5,030 nucleotides of DNA. It comes from Actinomycetota bacterium. Its GTDB lineage: Bacteria > Actinomycetota > Acidimicrobiia > Acidimicrobiales > Microtrichaceae. The DNA lies in assembly GCA_005777415.1 (NCBI GenBank), contig SXMI01000169.1, forward strand, positions 1 through 5,030. Reading direction: 5' to 3'. Positions 1-4,918 of the stretch are shown in pieces (within the stretch, counting starts at the first letter, position 1; each line of letters opens with the position of its first letter). The translations under genes were made by a program, and so were the position numbers. The notes under the pieces are model-generated. The model did not search any database and was not told the DNA's origin. It was given only the letters and a program-made list of their open reading frames with translations.

Positions 1-526
1 AGTTGACCGTGGCATGTCCTCGGTAGGCCAGACCCGCCTCGTAGAGCCGGAGGAAGATCCACTGGGTCCAGTGGATGTAGCTGGGGTCGTGGCTGCGCAC
101 CTCGCGGCGCCAGTCGTAGACGCCCCCGATCCGGGTGATCGAGCTGCGGAGCTGCTCGATCCGCTCGTCGGTGAACGCCCGCGGGTGGCGGCCCGTCCGG
201 ATGGCGGCGTTCTCGGCGGGGAGCCCGAAGCTGTCGAAGCCCATCGGCGACAACACGGCGTCGCCCTGCATGGTCCGGTAGCGGGTCAGCAGGTCGCCGA
301 AGGTGTAGTTGCGGACATGGCCCATGTGGGCGGCGCCGGACGGGTACGGGTACATGCACAGCACGTAGGAACGGGGCCGGGGGTCGTCGTTGTCGACCTC
401 GTAGGTGCCGTGCTCCTGCCAGTACGACTGCCAGTGCGGCTCCAGGACCGTCGGCTCGTAGCGCTCGAGGTCGCTCGTCTCCTCCGCTGGTTCCCCGGTC
501 GGGGTGTCGGTGTCCGGTCGGGGCAC
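1..526 (-). CDS. leuS: Leucyl-tRNA synthetase, N-terminal part (3' end outside window)
   Basis: Cytoplasmic class Ia aminoacyl-tRNA synthetase that charges tRNA-Leu with leucine using ATP. The 175 visible codons cover the N-terminal extension and the first half of the Rossmann catalytic domain. The class I HIGH signature appears as HMGH at residues 67-70 in the LeuRS context MYPYPSGAAHMGHVRNY. It is followed by GFDSFGLPAENAAI (residues 96-109), YDWRREV (137-143) and HWTQWIFLRLYEAGLAY (152-168), all typical of bacterial LeuRS. The window ends just before the usual VNWCP segment. The KMSKS loop, editing domain and anticodon-binding domain lie beyond base 1. The start is GTG at 526-524, the only ATG/GTG/TTG between the upstream in-frame stop (TAG, complement of 611-613) and the conserved region. 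It has no Shine-Dalgarno sequence at usable distance, but TACGAT ends 6 nt upstream, so the mRNA is probably leaderless. The gene is divergent from tRNA-Ala. Confidence 0.96.
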   Translation of the reverse strand, partial: MPRPDTDTPTGEPAEETSDLERYEPTVLEPHWQSYWQEHGTYEVDNDDPRPRSYVLCMYPYPSGAAHMGHVRNYTFGDLLTRYRTMQGDAVLSPMGFDSFGLPAENAAIRTGRHPRAFTDERIEQLRSSITRIGGVYDWRREVRSHDPSYIHWTQWIFLRLYEAGLAYRGHATVN

Positions 527-532
527 CGGCGC

Positions 533-538
533 ATCGTA
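533..538 (-). promoter_or_regulatory. Probable -10 element (TACGAT) of leaderless leuS
   Basis: On the minus strand TACGAT matches the actinobacterial -10 pattern TAnnnT and is followed by six bases and then the GTG start of leuS. Transcription would begin at or next to the G of GTG. I see no convincing -35 hexamer; the position 17 nt upstream is a run of G. A leaderless mRNA leaves no room for a T-box or attenuator in front of this leuS. Confidence 0.55.
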
Positions 539-611
539 GGCGAACCTCCGGCGTGCCCCCCGATCGGCGGCGGACCCCGGGCAGGGATTCGTCGCCCGCC
601 GGTGCGGGGGC

Positions 612-617
612 TAGTGT
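612..617 (+). promoter_or_regulatory. Possible -10 element (TAGTGT) for tRNA-Ala
   Basis: TAGTGT matches TAnnnT and ends 13 nt before the mature 5' end of the tRNA, giving a start site near 624 and a short 5' leader for RNase P to remove. A weak -35 candidate, TTCGTC, sits at 588-593. TA steps are rare in this GC-rich DNA, which adds some weight. The 527-630 region would then carry two divergent promoters, one for leuS and one for this tRNA. Confidence 0.4.
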
Positions 618-630
618 CCTCGTCTGCTGC

Positions 631-703
631 GGGGCCGTAGCTCAGTTGGGAGAGCGCTTCCATGGCATGGAAGAGGTCGTGGGTTCGATTCCCATCGGCT
701 CCA
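631..703 (+). tRNA. tRNA-Ala (anticodon GGC)
   Basis: The 73 bases fold into a complete cloverleaf. The acceptor stem pairs 631-637 with 696-702 (one G-U). The D arm is 640-643 with 652-655 around an AGUUGGGA loop. The anticodon stem is 657-661 with 669-673 around the loop AUGGCAU. The variable loop is 674-678, and the T arm is 679-683 with 691-695 around UUCGAUU. The anticodon GGC (664-666) reads GCC and GCU alanine codons, and GCC is very common in this genome segment. The discriminator base is A703. CCA is not encoded (CTC follows), so it must be added by the CCA-adding enzyme. A tRNA-Ala close to leuS and the nadD-rsfS cluster is a familiar actinobacterial neighbourhood. Confidence 0.98.
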
Positions 704-708
704 CTCAC

Positions 709-732
709 CGCTCGGGCGTGACCGCCCGGGCG
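709..732 (+). terminator. GC-rich hairpin after tRNA-Ala, possible terminator
   Basis: Bases 709-718 pair with 723-732 as a 10-bp stem with one G-U pair and a TGAC loop, starting 6 nt after the tRNA 3' end. No U-tract follows. It may be a U-less actinobacterial terminator or a structure guiding 3' processing. If it does not stop transcription, the downstream small gene at 788 would be co-transcribed with the tRNA, as no separate TAnnnT element stands close before it. Confidence 0.4.
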
Positions 733-776
733 CACGTCCGCCGGGGTCGTGCACGCGATCGCCGGGCAGGCACGAC

Positions 777-782
777 GGGAGG
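777..782 (+). promoter_or_regulatory. Ribosome binding site GGGAGG deciding start at 788
   Basis: GGGAGG lies 5 nt before the GTG at 788, whereas the in-frame GTG at 749 has no such sequence. This favours the shorter 90-residue protein. Confidence 0.65.
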
Positions 783-787
783 CCCGA

Positions 788-1060
788 GTGGGCGAGCAGT
801 CCGACGCTGCGAACGCCGAGCGTGACGCCGCGGCCCGGACCCGGCTCGGCGCCTGGATGGTGATCGCCGGGACCTCGGGCACGGTGCTGGCCCTGCTCAC
901 CTACGTCGACGTCTGGCAGATCAGCGACTCCCGACCGACCATCTGGGCCGTCGTGGCCGCCGCGTGCGCCGTGCTCACGCTCGCCGGCGCCGCCATGCTG
1001 TGGTCCGGGATCACCCGGCGTGCCCGCACGGCAGCCGGACGCAGCACGCCGAGCGACTGA
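788..1060 (+). CDS. Small two-TM membrane protein of unknown function
   Basis: I do not recognise a family. The 90-residue product has a charged, Ala-rich N-terminus (residues 1-20). Two likely transmembrane helices follow, about 21-41 (from GAWMVIAG to LLTYV) and 51-73 (from TIWAVVAA to AAMLW), joined by a short polar loop DVWQISDSRP. The C-terminal tail (76-90) is Arg-rich and polar, ending in RSTPSD. By the positive-inside rule both ends are probably cytoplasmic, forming a hairpin in the membrane. The start was chosen for its GGGAGG ribosome binding site; an in-frame GTG at 749 would add 13 residues. The gene follows tRNA-Ala on the same strand and converges on rsfS, with only 16 bp between the stop codons. 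The TM pattern and good ribosome binding site argue for a real gene; the function is open. Confidence 0.7.
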   Translation: MGEQSDAANAERDAAARTRLGAWMVIAGTSGTVLALLTYVDVWQISDSRPTIWAVVAAACAVLTLAGAAMLWSGITRRARTAAGRSTPSD

Positions 1061-1080
1061 CGCCCGGGGCGGCGGGTCAG
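1057..1080. terminator. Short inverted repeat between convergent stop codons
   Basis: CTGAC (1057-1061) and GTCAG (1076-1080) are inverted copies that contain the stop codons of the small membrane protein gene and of rsfS. The GC-rich segment between them could extend the stem imperfectly. There is no T-run on either side. It could act as a weak bidirectional terminator, but the repeat is short and partly explained by the two TGA stops facing each other. Confidence 0.25.
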
Positions 1081-1460
1081 CCGGCCGTTTCCGGCGGGGT
1101 GACGGTGGGTTCCCAGGCGACCCGTGGCGCATCGCCGTAGAGCCGCTCGAGCCGGTAGGTCGAGCGCTCCTCCGGCTGGAACACGTGGACGACGACCTCG
1201 CCGTAGTCGATGAGGACCCACCTGCGGGCGTCCGCCCCCTCGACGGCCAGGGGCCGGCGATCGAAGCGTTCCGCCACTCGGGCCTCGATGTGGTCCACGA
1301 CCGCCCGGACCTGCCGGTCGTTGGCCGCCGTGGCGACCACGAAGAGGTCGCAGATGCCGAGCACCGGCCCCACGTCCAGGATCACGATGTCCGTCGCCGA
1401 CTTCTCGTCGGCGGCGGCGGCGACGAGCACGGCGAGCTCGACCGACGGGTCGACGCTCAC
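1077..1460 (-). CDS. rsfS: Ribosomal silencing factor RsfS
   Basis: RsfS (Iojap/DUF143 family) binds ribosomal protein uL14 on the 50S subunit and blocks joining with 30S, lowering translation in slow growth. The 127-residue product is of usual family length. It shows the family pattern in order: KSATDIVILDVGPVLGICDLF near residues 20-40, the Arg-Gln-Val helix (DRQVRAVVDHIE), then EGADARRWVLIDYGEVVVHVF and the C-terminal ERSTYRLERLYGDA. The start is GTG at 1460-1458, with GGAG (1470-1467) six bases upstream. It overlaps the stop of the preceding LCP-like gene by four bases (GTGA), so translation is likely coupled. It is the last gene of the nadD cluster. The reading frame stays open far upstream through the preceding gene, but that part is only a shadow of the LCP-like gene. 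Confidence 0.96.
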   Translation of the reverse strand: MSVDPSVELAVLVAAAADEKSATDIVILDVGPVLGICDLFVVATAANDRQVRAVVDHIEARVAERFDRRPLAVEGADARRWVLIDYGEVVVHVFQPEERSTYRLERLYGDAPRVAWEPTVTPPETAG

Positions 1461-2737
1461 CCGGTGCTCCCCGACCCGACCGTCACGATCACGTCCGCCC
1501 CGGTCGGTGACACCGCCGACGGCCCGGCGGTGGCACCGAGCTCGGCGGCGATCGCCTCGGCCGCCGGTCGCGCGGCCTCGCTGACCCACTCGACGAGTGT
1601 GACCGCCTGATCGAAGGAGGCGGCGTTGCCGACCGATGCGACCAGGCCGCCCGCCTCGACGACCTTGGGGCCGACCGGTCCGGCCGCCGCCGGGTCCGTG
1701 GTCCCGTTGAGGATCCGGGTCCGCGCCCGCTGTCCGGGGAAGGCCGACACGGGTGCGGCGATGAGTCGGGCGGTGAAGGACGGCAGCACCGACGGGTCGG
1801 GCACCGTGATGGTGAAGATCGAGTCGGGCTGCGGGAGCGTCGTCGTGGGGAGCTGCTCGAAGCGGACCTCGCCGGCGAACACATCGGCGAGGAGCGGGCC
1901 GAGCGCGCCGCCGGCGGAACCGACGTCCTTCCCGGCGAGCGCCACCGAGAGCGCCTCCCAGGCCTGCTGCTGACGGATGGCCCGATTGTCGACGCTCTCG
2001 CCCCGACCCCGGATCGTGAGGTACGGGCCGAACTCCTCGGGCCCCAGCGTGATGGGCCCCGAGCGGTAGACGATCTCGATCTGGTCCGGCGGCACGACGG
2101 GGTCGGTCAGCGCGGGGGCGGGCGAGAGGTTCTCGAAGTTGTCGAGCGAGACCGGGCCGGCGACCTCCACCACCTGGGTCAGGTCCGCGGCAGTGGCCTC
2201 CGTCGCCGCCGTGAAGCCGAACCCGATCGCCTCCCCGAGCCGGGATCGCAGCGATTCGAGGCCGCCCTCGGCGTAGATCTTGTCGAGCTCGAGCTGCGGG
2301 GCCGTCGCCGATGCCGGGACGAAGAGCTGGGAGCTGACCGGGACGACCGTCCCGCCCGACCCGTCCGGTTCGGCGATGACGACGAGCACGGCCCCGAGCG
2401 CGCCGGTGGCGTCCTGGACCGCCACCAGCTCCACCGGGGTCGGCTCCACCTCGGCGACGTAGTTGGGGGCGCTCGGGTCGGTGACGGCGGGCGTCCCGCC
2501 GGTGATGCGCAGGCTGGCCCGCCAGCCGACCCAGCCCAGGGCGGCCAGCGCCACCACGGACAGGACGGTCGCCGCCGCCCACCATCCGGTGGTCCTGCGT
2601 CGCACGACCCGCTTCCGTCCCCGGCCGGCCGGAGCGGCGGTGGCGTGCCGCCGCCGCACGACCGGGGCGACGGTGTCGTCGCCGGTCACCGGAGCACCAG
2701 CGGCCGGCTCACCGACCGGCGGACCCTCGTACGACAT
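1457..2737 (-). CDS. Membrane-anchored LCP-like protein with C-terminal LytR_C domain
   Basis: The 426-residue product has a basic cytoplasmic N-terminus (residues 1-50, with RGRKRVVRRR at 39-48) and one TM helix at about 51-75 (GWWAAATVLSVVALAALGW). The rest is extracytoplasmic. Residues about 103-300 follow the outline of the LytR-CpsA-Psr (LCP) domain, the enzyme that links polymers to peptidoglycan. The matching parts are LDKIYAEGGLESLRSRLGEA (like KINAAY..GG), then LTQVVEVAGPVSLDN, and ITLGPEEFGPYL with IRQQQAWEAL. Residues about 338-422 match LytR_C: RTRILNGT, VVEAGGLVASVGNAASFDQAVTLVEWV and a final GADVIVTVG. The catalytic SxPRD arginine is not seen, so the LCP-like part may not be an active ligase. 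LCP genes between nadD and rsfS are common in actinobacteria. ATG 2737 was chosen; TAGGGT ends 7 nt upstream. The role is likely in the cell wall, but the exact function is unproven. Confidence 0.82.
   Translation of the reverse strand: MSYEGPPVGEPAAGAPVTGDDTVAPVVRRRHATAAPAGRGRKRVVRRRTTGWWAAATVLSVVALAALGWVGWRASLRITGGTPAVTDPSAPNYVAEVEPTPVELVAVQDATGALGAVLVVIAEPDGSGGTVVPVSSQLFVPASATAPQLELDKIYAEGGLESLRSRLGEAIGFGFTAATEATAADLTQVVEVAGPVSLDNFENLSPAPALTDPVVPPDQIEIVYRSGPITLGPEEFGPYLTIRGRGESVDNRAIRQQQAWEALSVALAGKDVGSAGGALGPLLADVFAGEVRFEQLPTTTLPQPDSIFTITVPDPSVLPSFTARLIAAPVSAFPGQRARTRILNGTTDPAAAGPVGPKVVEAGGLVASVGNAASFDQAVTLVEWVSEAARPAAEAIAAELGATAGPSAVSPTGADVIVTVGSGSTG
1467..1470 (-). promoter_or_regulatory. 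Ribosome binding site (GGAG) of rsfS inside the preceding gene
   Basis: GGAG on the minus strand lies six bases before the GTG start of rsfS and inside the last codons of the LCP-like gene. With the GTGA overlap of stop and start it supports translational coupling. Confidence 0.6.
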
Positions 2738-2744
2738 CGACCCC

Positions 2745-2750
2745 ACCCTA
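2745..2750 (-). promoter_or_regulatory. Possible -10 element (TAGGGT) before the LCP-like gene
   Basis: TAGGGT on the minus strand ends 7 nt before the ATG at 2737, in the 44-bp gap after nadD. It would give a leaderless or near-leaderless internal transcript for the LCP-like gene and rsfS. The overlapping GGGTGGGG is a poor Shine-Dalgarno match set only 3 nt from the ATG. No clear -35 is visible. Confidence 0.4.
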
Positions 2751-2754
2751 GGTT

Positions 2755-2768
2755 CCGGCCGCGGCCGG
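2755..2768. repeat. Perfect 14-bp palindrome between nadD and the LCP-like gene
   Basis: CCGGCCGCGGCCGG reads the same on both strands and sits just upstream of the TAGGGT element. A dimeric regulator site or a small RNA hairpin is possible. G/C-only palindromes also arise easily by chance in DNA of this composition. Confidence 0.35.
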
Positions 2769-2781
2769 CGGGACCACACCG

Positions 2782-3378
2782 TCAGTCGCGGAGGTACAGC
2801 CCCTCGGCGGCGATCATCCCGGCGACGGCGTCCGGGACGAGGAACCGGACCGAGCGACCGGTGCGGGCCCGTCGGCGCAGGTCGGTCGACGAGATGTCGA
2901 GCGGGGTCACGGCCACCCGTTCGGGGGATGGCGACCCCGAGGGGAGCGGCAGTCGCAGCGGCGTACCGGGCCGATCGACGACCACGAGCGTGCAGAGGTC
3001 GAGCAGGTCGTCGGCGTCGTGCCAGGTGTCGATCCGGGCGGCGGCGTCGGCACCCAGGATGAGGAACCACTCGGTTCCCGGTTCGCTGCGGTGCAGGGAC
3101 CGCAGGGTCCGGGCCGTGTAGCTCGGCCCGCCGTGGCGGACCTCGACGTCCGACACGCTCAGCCCGGGCACGTCGCCGACCGCCGACCGGGCGAGGCGCA
3201 ACCTGGTCCCGGCCGGGGTCACCCGCCGCAACGCCGACTTCTGCCAGGGGTCGTTGGCGACCACGAGACGGACCTCGTCGAGGCCGAGGGCCTCACGAAC
3301 CTCCACCGCCACGACGAGGTGGGCGCTGTGCGGAGGGTCGAAGGTGCCCCCGAGGAGCCCGACACGCCGTGAGGGCAT
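2782..3378 (-). CDS. nadD: Nicotinate-nucleotide adenylyltransferase
   Basis: NadD transfers AMP from ATP to nicotinate mononucleotide to form deamido-NAD, the next-to-last step of NAD synthesis in the cytoplasm. The 198-residue product has usual length and the nucleotidyltransferase fold signature GGTFDPPHSAHL (residues 10-21), with the two HxxH histidines at 17 and 20. Further family marks are DPWQKS (43-48), GGPSYTARTL (83-92), LILGADAAARIDTW (106-119) and the C-terminal ISSTDLRRR (162-170). The usual Gly before the second His (HxGH) is Ala here. The start is ATG 3378. No Shine-Dalgarno is present, but TACCCT ends 6 nt upstream, so a leaderless mRNA is likely. It heads the cluster nadD, LCP-like gene, rsfS and is divergent from the sigma factor gene. 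The obgE-proB-proA genes often found before nadD in other bacteria are not here. Confidence 0.96.
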   Translation of the reverse strand: MPSRRVGLLGGTFDPPHSAHLVVAVEVREALGLDEVRLVVANDPWQKSALRRVTPAGTRLRLARSAVGDVPGLSVSDVEVRHGGPSYTARTLRSLHRSEPGTEWFLILGADAAARIDTWHDADDLLDLCTLVVVDRPGTPLRLPLPSGSPSPERVAVTPLDISSTDLRRRARTGRSVRFLVPDAVAGMIAAEGLYLRD

Positions 3379-3384
3379 CGGCGG

Positions 3385-3390
3385 AGGGTA
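3385..3390 (-). promoter_or_regulatory. Probable -10 element (TACCCT) of leaderless nadD
   Basis: TACCCT fits TAnnnT and is followed by six bases and the nadD ATG. Exactly 17 nt upstream is GTGGAA (3413-3408), a half match to TTGACA. The absence of a ribosome binding site is consistent with a leaderless mRNA. Confidence 0.6.
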
Positions 3391-3536
3391 CCGGCGGCCG
3401 GGAGGGATTCCACGAAAAATCCGGACCGATTCCTCAAGTCCCCCGACGTGGGGCCGATGGATGCGTGTCCGACGCCACACCGCGCCTCGGGCCCGGCGGT
3501 CGCCGGAACACCCCCCGACACCAACTCGAACACCAA

Positions 3537-3542
3537 GAGGAG
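3537..3542 (+). promoter_or_regulatory. Ribosome binding site (GAGGAG) deciding sigma factor start
   Basis: GAGGAG is 7 nt before ATG 3550. The frame is open from an ATG at 3448, but only 3550 has this site, and region 1.2 homology begins right after it. Confidence 0.8.
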
Positions 3543-3549
3543 CTCGACG

Positions 3550-4374
3550 ATGAGCGATTCAGTGGGCATGTACCTCAACGAGATCGGCACGGTTCCGCTG
3601 CTGACGGCCGAGGACGAGCGGGAGCTCTCCCAGGTGATCGAGGACGGCGTGCGGGCCGCCGAGGCCAAGGCCGCCGGCGAACGGGGCCGGGCCCTGGACC
3701 GTCGGATCGCCGCGGCCGCTGCCGCCAAGGACCGCTTCATCCGGGCGAACCTCCGCCTCGTCGTGAGCGTCGCCCGCCGCTATCCGCTCCCCCAGGGCAT
3801 GGACCTGCTCGACCTCATCCAGGAGGGCAACATCGGCCTGGAGCACGCCGTCGACAAGTTCGACTGGCGCAAGGGGTTCAAGTTCTCGACCTACGCCACG
3901 TTCTGGATCCGTCAGGCCATCGGCCGGGCCCTCGACCAGAAGGCCTCCCTGGTCCGACTCCCCGGCGACCGCTCGGCGAGCCTCCGGGCCGCCCTCCGCC
4001 AGGTCGCCGGCGACGGTGACGAGCGGAGCGACGAGCACGCACGGCTCCACCGTCTGGCGACACCGACCTCGCTCGACCGCACGGTCGGCGACGAGGACGG
4101 CAACGAGCTCGTCGACATGCTCGCCGACCAGACTCCCGGCCCGGAGCACCACCTGCTCGACGACGAGCACCGGGAGTGGCTCCACGGCCTGCTGCTCGCG
4201 CTGGACCCCCGCGCCCGCTCGGCGGTCGAGCAGCGGTTCGGGTTCGCCGACGGCCGCAAGCGCAGCTACCGGGAGGTCGGCGACGACCTCGGGATCACCG
4301 CCGAGGCCGCCCGACGGCTGGTCAAGCGCTCGATCTCGACGGTGCGCAGCCGGGCCGTCGCAGCCGCCTACTGA
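3550..4374 (+). CDS. Sigma-70 family RNA polymerase sigma factor, HrdB/SigA-like, with shortened domain 3
   Basis: This is a promoter-recognition subunit of RNA polymerase, 274 residues long. Region 1.2 is at 2-32 (SVGMYLNEIGTVPLLTAEDE). An Ala-rich helical linker runs 33-62. Region 2 is at 64-130 with ANLRLVVSVARRY, DLIQEGNIGLEHAVDKFDW, FSTYATFWIRQAIGRALDQ. A finger-like region 3.2 is at about 174-197 (SLDRTVGDEDGNELVDML). Region 4 with its helix-turn-helix is at 212-268. Only about 31 residues separate RLPGDRS (136-142) from SLDRTVG (174), where relatives have roughly twice that, so domain 3 is cut down. The melting aromatic pair is Phe-Trp (118-119) rather than Trp-Trp. Gln122 is kept, but the Thr three residues later is Gly125. 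In the region 4 recognition helix the usual TRERIRQ is TAEAARR (250-256). This suggests an alternative group 2/3 sigma rather than the primary one. No anti-sigma gene is adjacent. Confidence 0.93.
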   Translation: MSDSVGMYLNEIGTVPLLTAEDERELSQVIEDGVRAAEAKAAGERGRALDRRIAAAAAAKDRFIRANLRLVVSVARRYPLPQGMDLLDLIQEGNIGLEHAVDKFDWRKGFKFSTYATFWIRQAIGRALDQKASLVRLPGDRSASLRAALRQVAGDGDERSDEHARLHRLATPTSLDRTVGDEDGNELVDMLADQTPGPEHHLLDDEHREWLHGLLLALDPRARSAVEQRFGFADGRKRSYREVGDDLGITAEAARRLVKRSISTVRSRAVAAAY

Positions 4375-4429
4375 CCCCACCGGACGCCGACTGCCCGGAA
4401 CCGGCTTCGGCGGCGACGGTCGCCACGGT

Positions 4430-4435
4430 TAGCCT
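4430..4435 (+). promoter_or_regulatory. Probable -10 element (TAGCCT) of the DAHP synthase gene
   Basis: TAGCCT matches TAnnnT and is followed by six bases (GCGGGA) and the GTG start, so the transcript is likely leaderless. The GGGA directly before GTG is too close to act as a Shine-Dalgarno sequence. The -35 is unclear; TTCGGC at 4406-4411 is weak. The rest of the 67-bp gap after the sigma gene holds a short palindrome, GGCGACGGTCGCC (4411-4423), that could weakly terminate the sigma transcript, but it has no loop to speak of. Confidence 0.55.
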
Positions 4436-4441
4436 GCGGGA

Positions 4442-4918
4442 GTGAGCGAGACGTCCGTGCCCGGCAAGTGGTCGCCGTCGTCGTGGCGATCCCGCCCGGC
4501 CGCGCAGCAGCCCGACTGGCCCGACACCGCCGCGCTGGACGAGACGCTGAAGCAGCTCGCCGGCTACCCGCCGCTCGTGTTCGCGGGCGAGGCGCGGGAC
4601 CTGACCGAGGCGCTCGGACGGGTGGCCGCCGGCGAGGCGTTCCTCCTCCAGGCGGGCGACTGCGCCGAGTCCTTCGAGGCGTTCTCGGCCAACTCGATCC
4701 GCGAGCGACTGAAGATCATCCTGCAGATGGCGGTCGTCCTGACCTACTCGGCGGGTGTCCCCACCGTGAAGGTCGGGCGGATCGCCGGGCAGTTCGCCAA
4801 GCCCCGGTCCGCCGACACCGAGACGGTCGACGGGGTGAGCCTGCCGAGCTTCCGGGGACACATGGTCAACGACGTCGCCTTCGACGAGTCGTCGCGACAG
4901 CCCGACCCGGCCCGCCTG
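4442..4918 (+). CDS. aroG: Class II DAHP synthase, N-terminal part broken at about 4918
   Basis: Class II 3-deoxy-D-arabino-heptulosonate 7-phosphate synthase condenses PEP with erythrose 4-phosphate, the first step of the shikimate pathway. The 159 recognisable residues match the plant/mycobacterial type: RPAAQQPDWPD (18-28), VAAGEAFLLQAGDCAESF (61-78) with the metal-binding Cys at 74, LQMAVVLTYSAGVPTVKVG (94-112), RIAGQFAKPRSAD (113-125) with the PEP-binding Arg at 122, then FRGHMVND and DPARL (155-159). A full enzyme has about 450 residues. The expected continuation (VRAY..SA..LNLLRAF) is missing. After CTG 4916-4918 the frame stays open but becomes an Arg-rich, non-homologous string to the window end. 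The start is GTG 4442 with a leaderless-type -10 upstream. Within this window the gene is broken; whether it is broken in the organism is uncertain. Confidence 0.9.

Larger units (their letters stand above)
3379..3549. promoter_or_regulatory. Divergent intergenic region between nadD and the sigma factor gene
   Basis: This 171-bp region holds the nadD promoter at its left end and must hold the promoter of the sigma factor gene. Apart from TA at 3389-3390 there is no TA step on the plus strand, so no TAnnnT -10 element exists for the sigma gene inside it. The most AT-rich part (about 3405-3436) carries GGATT/AATCC inverted arms (3405-3409, 3418-3422) and two direct copies of GATTCC (3406-3411, 3428-3433). 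A motif resembling FliA/WhiG promoters, TCAA then 15 bases then GCCGATGG, lies at 3434-3460. Confidence 0.45.

Noticed and set aside
14..640. Long plus-strand ORF opposite leuS
   Set aside because: It is the complement of clear LeuRS coding sequence; its composition (Val, Gly, Arg, Ala rich) is that of a GC-rich shadow.
749..787. Upstream GTG start for the small membrane protein
   Set aside because: It has no Shine-Dalgarno, while GGGAGG is well placed for GTG 788.
611..900. Minus-strand ORFs containing WESNPRPLPCHGSALPTELRP or NRTHDLFHAMEALSQLSYGP
   Set aside because: These peptides are antisense translations of the tRNA-Ala gene, a well-known source of false proteins.
1461..2585. Upstream extension of the rsfS frame to a 502-residue protein
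   Set aside because: The extension reads the LCP-like gene in a shifted frame. RsfS homology starts at GTG 1460, which has its own ribosome binding site.
3448..3549. Upstream ATG extending the sigma factor by 34 residues
   Set aside because: The added residues are low-complexity and Pro-rich with no homology, and GAGGAG marks ATG 3550.
3559..4380. 273-residue minus-strand ORF opposite the sigma factor
   Set aside because: Antisense to strongly conserved sigma regions 2 and 4; no recognisable domain or ribosome binding site.
4322..4861. Minus-strand ORF opposite the DAHP synthase start
   Set aside because: The plus strand carries recognisable DAHP synthase motifs; the antisense frame is a shadow.
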